A DNA stretch of 9,989 nucleotides from Gemmatimonadota bacterium. GTDB taxonomy: Bacteria > Gemmatimonadota > Gemmatimonadetes > Gemmatimonadales > Gemmatimonadaceae. The notes under the pieces were generated by a model, which was not told the origin of the DNA, ran no database searches, and worked only from the letters and a program-made list of their open reading frames with translations. Position 1 is the stretch's first letter. Each line of letters starts with the position of its first letter. The position numbers and the translations under genes were made by a program. Shown here in pieces: positions 5,516-9,989 of the stretch. Where the stretch lies: the NCBI GenBank assembly GCA_028287225.1, contig JAQBPZ010000257.1, forward strand, positions 1 through 9,989. The letters are read 5' to 3'.

Positions 5516-5824
5516 TCACGCGGTGCCGGGCGCCGAGCCCACCTCGCGAACCACCTGCTCGATCGTCGCCGACGGGAGGTGCACGAGCAGCTCCAGCTCA
5601 CCGGCATCCAGCCACACGCCATGGCAGGTGGGGCAGACGTCGATCCGCAGGTGTCCGTAGACCCGCTCGGTCAGCTCCGTCCCATCCCGCAGGCAGCGCA
5701 TGCCCGCCGGCTGGTCGGCGCGCCGCGCGTCGAGCTGGAGGCGCTGTTCGCGGAGCCACTCCGCATCGCGCCGCGCGAACCACTCGTTCTCGTTCCGACT
5801 CGGCTTGCCTTCTTCCCAGGACAT
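5516..5824 (-). CDS. zf-TFIIB zinc-ribbon protein
   Basis: The 102-aa product has a charged N-terminal helix (residues 1-38, MSWEEGKPSRNENEWFARRD onward) and then a zf-TFIIB ribbon (COG3809): MRCLRDGTEL (42-51), YGHLRIDVCPTCHGVWLDAG (56-75) and ELELL. C44, C64 and C67 are the visible zinc ligands. The fourth position is D47, because the family's CPxC is CLRD here; CPxD-type variants are common in this family as I recall it. It is a small cytosolic protein of unknown function despite the transcription-factor name. The ATG at 5824-5822 has GAGG (complement of 5829-5832) with a 4-nt spacer. It lies 34 nt after the DUF4105 gene on the same strand and is probably the last gene of that operon. Confidence 0.93.
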   Translation of the reverse strand: MSWEEGKPSRNENEWFARRDAEWLREQRLQLDARRADQPAGMRCLRDGTELTERVYGHLRIDVCPTCHGVWLDAGELELLVHLPSATIEQVVREVGSAPGTA

Positions 5825-5858
5825 TGGACCTCGCGTGGTGTTGGGTGTCGCTGGAATG

Positions 5859-6761
5859 TTAGCGGGTGACTCCCGGCCGCCAAAGCGTCTGCGGTTCCGC
5901 GATCCGGGTCGCCGACAGCGGATCGTCGCCGCGAATGCGGAACGAGTAGTCGGGGGCGTTCGCGAAGCGGCGCGCGCGCTCGTTGATGCGGAAGCGCGTG
6001 CGGGCTCCCGCGAGATCCAGCTCGGTGTCGATCAGGCCGAGCCGCAGCGCCACCTCGTCGGTGTAGCCGGGCAGGATCGTCGCGAGGCCCCCGGGGATCC
6101 GGTGCGGCGTCACGTGATTCACGTGCGCGATCACGTTGGACGTGCAGTTGTTGGTGAGCGTGTTGTAGAACTCCGGATGCTCGCGCAGCGCCTCGGCCCG
6201 GCGCAGCATCTCCACGAACACCTGCCGGATGCGCTCGCGCGGCGCCCGGATGGGGTAGAGGTACACCGGGTCGGCGCCATAGCTCGCGCGCTGGCCGATC
6301 ACGTCGCGCTCGTCGCCCACCACGTAGATCAGCTCATACCGATTGAGCAGCCCGCCCACGAGCCCGTACTCCTCGCCCCGCTCGCGCCGAGCCTCCACGG
6401 AGATGGAGACGAACTGCGAGTCGGCAAAGCCGAAGGTGACGAAGCTGTGCGCGGGGCCGCGCCAGCTCGCGGAGAATGGCGTGAGCACGAAGGCGGCGGA
6501 GACCAGCTTGTCCAGGTCGTAGACCCGGTCATGGTACGCCGGCGTGTACCGGCCCGCGCCGGCGAAGTGGAAGTCGCGCACGTCCGACACCCGCGCGAGG
6601 TGTCCCTCGAGGCGCACGGCGGGCATGCGCGCGTGCGGCTCGATCCAGGCGCGGTCGGCGCGTGGATGGCGCAGCCCGCTCGCGGCGATGGCGATGACGG
6701 GCACGCACGCGACGAGGGCGGCGGCGGCGCAGAGGCGGCGACGGACGGCGGAGGATGGCAT
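5859..6761 (-). CDS. DUF4105 (Lnb N-terminal periplasmic domain) protein
   Basis: The 300-aa product has an N-terminal hydrophobic segment (about 9-28, after a basic RRR), so it is anchored in the inner membrane or secreted to the periplasm. The DUF4105 domain fills about 40-250: YTPAYHDRVYDLDKLVSAAF (72-91), HSFVTFGFADSQFVSISVEA (105-124), ERGEEYGLVGGLLNRYELIY (128-147), ERDVIGQR (151-158), VYLYPI (166-171) and YNTLTNNCTSNVIAHVN (199-215). H105 and C206 are candidate catalytic residues of a Cys-His thiol mechanism. As I recall, recent domain databases rename DUF4105 after Lnb, a lipoprotein N-acyltransferase of Bacteroides. This protein lacks the multi-helix C-terminal membrane part, so the same activity is only a hypothesis. 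The ATG at 6761 has no ribosome site but yields the export signal. It lies 43 nt after the 102-aa gene and 34 nt before zf-TFIIB. Confidence 0.93.
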   Translation of the reverse strand: MPSSAVRRRLCAAAALVACVPVIAIAASGLRHPRADRAWIEPHARMPAVRLEGHLARVSDVRDFHFAGAGRYTPAYHDRVYDLDKLVSAAFVLTPFSASWRGPAHSFVTFGFADSQFVSISVEARRERGEEYGLVGGLLNRYELIYVVGDERDVIGQRASYGADPVYLYPIRAPRERIRQVFVEMLRRAEALREHPEFYNTLTNNCTSNVIAHVNHVTPHRIPGGLATILPGYTDEVALRLGLIDTELDLAGARTRFRINERARRFANAPDYSFRIRGDDPLSATRIAEPQTLWRPGVTR

Positions 6762-6804
6762 CGCGAGGAGGACGCCCGGCGCCCGGCCCCGTTTCAGCGT
6801 GCCG

Positions 6805-7113
6805 CTAGAGGCGCTCCATCTCCTGGGCCCGGATCACGATCTCGTCCTGCGCGAACCGGCGCTCGAGCCCCGCGCGGAAGCGCGCCCACCAGGCCCGGTC
6901 GATGGACTCGGCCATCACCTCCCACACCACGACGTCGTCGTGGCGAGGCGGGCCGTCCTCATCCGCCCAGAGCCCGTGCGCCGGGGCACGCGTGTACGCC
7001 GTGAGGCCGCCGAAGCGCTCGGTGAGCTCGTTCCGCAGGGGCGCGTACGTCGCCGGCGGAAAGGCCTGCCCGTGGTTGTCGTGGACCGGCAGCAGCAGCT
7101 GGACGAGATGAAT
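6805..7113 (-). CDS. Conserved hypothetical 102-aa protein with apparent ATT start
   Basis: The product begins (M)HLVQLLLPVHDNHGQAFPPA and continues with LTERFGGLTAYTRAPAHGLW (30-49), DDVVVWEVM (59-67), DRAWWARFRAGLERRF (72-87) and ends EIVIRAQEMERL. From memory it resembles small uncharacterised proteins opening MHLVQ(L/V)LLPL; no function is known. The shape (strand, helix, strand, helix, strand) suggests a small alpha/beta fold. No ATG, GTG or TTG lies near the expected N-terminus. ATT at 7113-7111 is preceded by GGAGG (complement of 7119-7123) with an ideal 5-nt spacer, so ATT is called as the start. The alternative ATG at 7203-7201 adds about 30 Arg/Pro-rich residues and has no ribosome site. 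It is the first gene of the run with DUF4105 and zf-TFIIB. Confidence 0.8.
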   Translation of the reverse strand: MHLVQLLLPVHDNHGQAFPPATYAPLRNELTERFGGLTAYTRAPAHGLWADEDGPPRHDDVVVWEVMAESIDRAWWARFRAGLERRFAQDEIVIRAQEMERL

Positions 7114-7248
7114 CGGGACCTCCGCGTGGGTGGCGACCGTACGCGGTGCCCGCGGTGCAGGTCGCAGACCACGGACGCCGGCGCCCTGATGGACGCGTGG
7201 CATGTGGGCTGCACGACGTGTCACCAACCATCAACCCGGAGACGACAC
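7114..7248. other. Divergent intergenic region
   Basis: This gap lies between the minus-strand 102-aa gene and the plus-strand 70-aa gene. It holds both ribosome sites (7119-7123 minus; GGAG 7238-7241 plus). I see no clear promoter boxes or operator palindromes. Confidence 0.5.
7119..7123 (-). promoter_or_regulatory. Ribosome binding site that decides the ATT start
   Basis: GGAGG on the minus strand sits 5 nt before ATT 7113-7111 and has no ATG, GTG or TTG at a usable distance in any frame of this gene. It is the only strong Shine-Dalgarno between 7080 and 7203 on this strand and coincides with the N-terminus expected from remembered relatives. Confidence 0.7.
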
Positions 7249-7461
7249 ATGCCGAGCGACAAGGCGGATCCCAAGCGGACGGCGTCGGGCGACGAGGAGG
7301 TACCGGCGGAGGGGGCGCCGCGGGAAGCCCAGGACCGCGCGCAGGCGCGCGGCGGCGCGGGCGGCGCACGGAGCCCGGTGGATTCGATGCACGTGGACGC
7401 GCCGAAGCAGCAGGACAACAAGCGCGGCCACGCGCAGCAGCGGCATCTCGACGAAGGGTGA
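7249..7461 (+). CDS. 70-aa highly hydrophilic, probably disordered protein
   Basis: I do not recognise a family. The peptide starts MPSDKADPKRTASGDEEVPA, continues with EGAPREAQDRAQARGGAGG (21-39) and ends PKQQDNKRGHAQQRHLDEG. It is made almost entirely of charged residues, Gly, Ala, Gln and Pro, has no Cys and no hydrophobic core, and is likely disordered. Small hydrophilic proteins of this kind are often stress-related, but nothing here proves it. The ATG at 7249 has GGAG (7238-7241) with a 7-nt spacer. A much longer in-frame extension to the left runs antisense through the DUF4105 gene and is discarded. It is divergent from the 102-aa gene and ends 18 nt from the convergent DUF5916 stop, with no hairpin between them. 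Confidence 0.68.
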   Translation: MPSDKADPKRTASGDEEVPAEGAPREAQDRAQARGGAGGARSPVDSMHVDAPKQQDNKRGHAQQRHLDEG

Positions 7462-7479
7462 GTCCCCCCGCGCCCCGCG

Positions 7480-9989
7480 TCAGCGCGCGTTCATCCAGTA
7501 GGCCATCTTCAGGAGGAAGGTGTTGGCCGGGTGCAGCGCGAGCAGGTCGTCGTACTCGGAGCGCCAGCTCCGGTCCTGGAAGCGGTCCGACCCGTCGCGC
7601 CCATGGGTCCAGACGGCGAAGAGGGTGGAGCCCGGGCGGAACTCCCAGCGCACCACGCTGTTGGAGCGGAGCTGGAGCACGTCGAAGCCGGCCGGGTTGC
7701 CACCGGGCGCGGTGTACGCGGCGTAGCGGCTCTCGTAGCGGTCGGCGCGCGGCGTCGCGCTCAGCTCGCGCACGTCGCTGAACGTGCCGCGGCTCACGAA
7801 GGGCGCGGTGTAGAGCTGGAAGCTGAGCGTGGGCGTGGCCGTGTAGCTCGCGCGGAGGCCGAGGGAGCGCGTCTCCTGCGAGAGCCGCGCGAAGGCAAAG
7901 TGGCGCGCTCCCGCGAGGTCGGTGAAGTTGCCGATCCACTGGCCGTTGTCGCGGTTGATGCTCCAGTCCACGCTGAGGTCGAGCTGGAGCTGCGACATCG
8001 GGACGAGCGACACGGACGGGCTCACGCTGTGGGCGCGCGACCGCCCGCCGTCGCTGGACTGGGTATAGTACGACAGCACCGGGACCACCCGGCGGCGGTC
8101 GTCGCCCACCACGGTGAAGCTCCAGTTGGCGGCGGGTGAGACGCGCATCGCCGGCCCGCCGCGCGCGCAGTTGTCGCAGAAGGTGGTGCCGAGCCGGGAG
8201 AGCGTGCCGCTGCTGTTCAGCGCCATGTTGTTGGGGAGCGTCACGCGCCAGTTGGTGTTGACGGCGCGCTCGGTCACGAGCCGGTCGCTGTCGGTCCAGT
8301 AGCTCCACGCGTTGAAGTTGCCCGCCAGGCGCCGATAGGCGCGGGTGGGCCGGTTGAAGCTGAGCCCCAGCCAGTTGCTGAACGTCTGCTGGTTGGCGCG
8401 GCGCAGGTAGCCCAGGTCGTTGATCTCGAAGCCGGGCGAGCGCCGGTCCCACGCCGTCTGGAAGTGCACCGTGCTCCCGCCCATGCGGCCGAACGTGACC
8501 TGCTGCTCGTCGCCGGTGAGCGAGGTCAGGGTGGGATCCACCGCAAGGCCCGCATCCGGGCGCTGGTAGAAGTGCACGCCGTTCGTCTGCGTGGCGCGGA
8601 TCGTCTCCGCGGCGCCGCGGACGACGCTCCCCGTGGCGTTGGCGGTGACCTCCCACTGATTCGGGCCCCAGCGGTGGCGGAGGTTGGCCCCGCCGACGTA
8701 CGCATCGCGCCGCAGGGCGCCCTCGCTCCACTGGTCCAGCGCGCGCCGCACGCCGGTGCCGATGATGCCGACGCTCGTCTCGCCGTGCCGCAGGTCCTGC
8801 TGCGCGCGGAGCACGGTGTAGCTCGTGCGCGGCTCGGTGGTGCGGTCCAGCGTGCCGCGCACGCGGTCGGTGACCGCCTCGAGCACGCCGACGTTCAGGC
8901 CGTCCGCGACGCGGCCGGTGAGCTTCGCGGCGCCCACGATCGGCGTGACGTTCTGCGACCCATCGCCGGCGTACGCGCCGAAGAGCTGCGGCGTGCGCCC
9001 GATGCGCCGCGAGTAGAACAGCCCCTCGCCCCCGCAGTTCACGGAGTTGCAGTTGACCCTGAAGTTGTAGAGCCCCGTGCCCTCGATGAAGAAGGGGCGC
9101 CGCTCCTCGAAGAAGCTCTCGAAGGCGGAGAGGTTGACGACCGACGGGTCGGCCTCCACCTGCCCGAAGTCGGGGTTCACCGTGGCGTCGAGCGTGAGGT
9201 TCGGCGTGACGCCGTACTTGAGGTCCGCGCCCATGGAGAGCCGCTGCGAGCGGCCCCACCGCGCCTCCCCGGGCAGCGCGTCGGAGAAGGGCACCGACGA
9301 GCTCTTCGCCACGGTATAGGGCGTGAGCTCCAGGCGCCGGAAGGGGGTGATGTCGTGCACGCCGGTGAGCAGCCCGAGCTGCGAGACGGTCGCGCGCTTC
9401 TTCGAGCTGTAGAGCGGCCAGCTCGCGCGCTCCTTGTAGCGCTCGATGTCGCGCCACACGGCGAAGCCGAACACGTGCTCGGGCTGCGTCGCGTAGCGAA
9501 GCTGCGAGAACGGGATGCGGAACTCCGCCGTCCAGCCCACGGAATCGATGCGCGTGCCCACGTCCCACACGCCGTCCCACGACCCGTCCTCGTCGGTGTC
9601 GTTGTACATGGCGTAGTCGCGCTTCACCCCCAGCGGGTTGACCGCGAACTCGAAGCCGGAGCGGCGGTCGTGGTACGCGTCGATCATCACCTTCAGCTGG
9701 TCCGACGGCCCGCGCACGTCGCGCCGAGTGAGCGCGGTCATGATGCTGTCGGGGTGCGGGTCGAAGGCCCGGACGAACACGTACAGGTTGCGGTCGTCGT
9801 ACGCCACCTTGAACGAGGTGGCGAAGCGCGGCGCCTTCCCCTCGTTCGGCGAGAACTCCACGAACTCCGTGGTGGCCGGCGCCGTACGCCAGATCGCATC
9901 GGCCTCGCTGCCGTCGATCACGGGCGCCTCGGCGGCGCGGACGGCGACGGCGGGGGCGACGGCGGCCGGTGCGGTGCCGGCCGCGCGCG
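7480..9989 (-). CDS. DUF5916 outer-membrane protein with CBM9-like N-terminal domain (5' end outside window)
   Basis: At least 835 residues are visible, and the frame stays open to the window edge, so the start and signal peptide lie outside; the Ala/Pro-rich AAGTAPAAVAPAVAVRAAEA just inside the edge looks like the region around a signal cleavage site. Numbering from GTG 9921: a CBM9-like sandwich occupies about 1-170 (IDGSEADAIW, FKVAYDDRNLYVFVRAFDP, DAYHDRRSGFEFAVNPLG, GWTAEFRIPFSQLRY). Next come the DUF5916 hallmarks DLKYGVTPNLTLDATVNPDF (233-252), GQVEADPSVVNLSAFESFF and ERRPFFIEGTGLY. From about 300 to the end many alternating aromatic/polar strands resemble a beta-barrel, ending FLLKMAYWMNAR. 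It should sit in the outer membrane; ligand unknown. Cys pairs occur at C291/C296 and C582/C585. A GTG at 9921 is possible as a start but would remove the export signal. Confidence 0.94.
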   Translation of the reverse strand, partial: RAAGTAPAAVAPAVAVRAAEAPVIDGSEADAIWRTAPATTEFVEFSPNEGKAPRFATSFKVAYDDRNLYVFVRAFDPHPDSIMTALTRRDVRGPSDQLKVMIDAYHDRRSGFEFAVNPLGVKRDYAMYNDTDEDGSWDGVWDVGTRIDSVGWTAEFRIPFSQLRYATQPEHVFGFAVWRDIERYKERASWPLYSSKKRATVSQLGLLTGVHDITPFRRLELTPYTVAKSSSVPFSDALPGEARWGRSQRLSMGADLKYGVTPNLTLDATVNPDFGQVEADPSVVNLSAFESFFEERRPFFIEGTGLYNFRVNCNSVNCGGEGLFYSRRIGRTPQLFGAYAGDGSQNVTPIVGAAKLTGRVADGLNVGVLEAVTDRVRGTLDRTTEPRTSYTVLRAQQDLRHGETSVGIIGTGVRRALDQWSEGALRRDAYVGGANLRHRWGPNQWEVTANATGSVVRGAAETIRATQTNGVHFYQRPDAGLAVDPTLTSLTGDEQQVTFGRMGGSTVHFQTAWDRRSPGFEINDLGYLRRANQQTFSNWLGLSFNRPTRAYRRLAGNFNAWSYWTDSDRLVTERAVNTNWRVTLPNNMALNSSGTLSRLGTTFCDNCARGGPAMRVSPAANWSFTVVGDDRRRVVPVLSYYTQSSDGGRSRAHSVSPSVSLVPMSQLQLDLSVDWSINRDNGQWIGNFTDLAGARHFAFARLSQETRSLGLRASYTATPTLSFQLYTAPFVSRGTFSDVRELSATPRADRYESRYAAYTAPGGNPAGFDVLQLRSNSVVRWEFRPGSTLFAVWTHGRDGSDRFQDRSWRSEYDDLLALHPANTFLLKMAYWMNAR

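Noticed and set aside
5700..7004. 434-codon plus-strand frame antisense to the DUF4105 gene
   Set aside because: Low-complexity antisense shadow that ends in Arg/Pro-rich sequence.
7114..7203. Upstream ATG (7203) as the start of the 102-aa gene
   Set aside because: No ribosome site, and the added residues are Arg/Pro-rich, unlike the gene body; ATT with GGAGG fits better.
6959..9580. 873-codon minus-strand frame through the DUF5916 gene
   Set aside because: Arg/Ala/Gly/His-rich shadow caused by high GC; the overlapping frame encodes clear DUF5916 motifs.

Overview
The window is about 70% GC and gene-dense, with very GC-rich third codon positions in every convincing gene. The gene content, above all a DUF5916-type outer-membrane protein with a CBM9-like N-terminus, plus DUF4105, DUF3565, zf-TFIIB and DoxX proteins and a 'cacagaggN' intergenic repeat, suggests a free-living Gram-negative bacterium, most likely Gemmatimonadota. 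That taxonomic call is inference from family recollection; no marker gene is present. No plasmid, phage, transposase, integrase, CRISPR or RNA gene was found, and this reads as ordinary chromosome.

Layout, left to right. (1) 2-103: tail of a plus-strand gene cut by the window edge, then a strong hairpin (123-154) shared with a convergent uncharacterised 174-aa gene (158-682, minus). (2) 683-1055: non-coding, holding a 44-bp direct repeat and a roughly 224-bp concentric palindrome built of 9-bp units. (3) 1056-2983, minus: a probable operon reading short leader ORF, MmcQ/YjbR-family protein, DoxX-family membrane protein, CatE-like two-domain VOC protein. The leader and YjbR genes share a TGATG stop/start. 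(4) 3164-3424, plus: an 86-aa orphan acidic protein followed by a perfect 12-bp hairpin. (5) 3544-4851, minus: a CorA-type Mg/Co channel followed by a DUF3565 protein, perhaps with a 23-codon ORF overlapping its stop. (6) 5044-5487, plus: a stand-alone CheY-like receiver divergent from corA. (7) 5516-7113, minus: a probable operon of a 102-aa conserved protein (apparent ATT start), a DUF4105/Lnb-N periplasmic protein and a zf-TFIIB zinc-ribbon protein. (8) 7249-7461, plus: a 70-aa very hydrophilic orphan protein. (9) 7480 to the right edge, minus: a large DUF5916 outer-membrane protein lacking its first residues because the window ends.

The genes do not form one recognisable pathway. Envelope and metal functions recur (CorA, DoxX, DUF4105, DUF5916). 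I see no convincing new multigene system. The most useful observations are the palindromic repeat element, the ATT start, the coupled leader ORF, and two orphan hydrophilic proteins.
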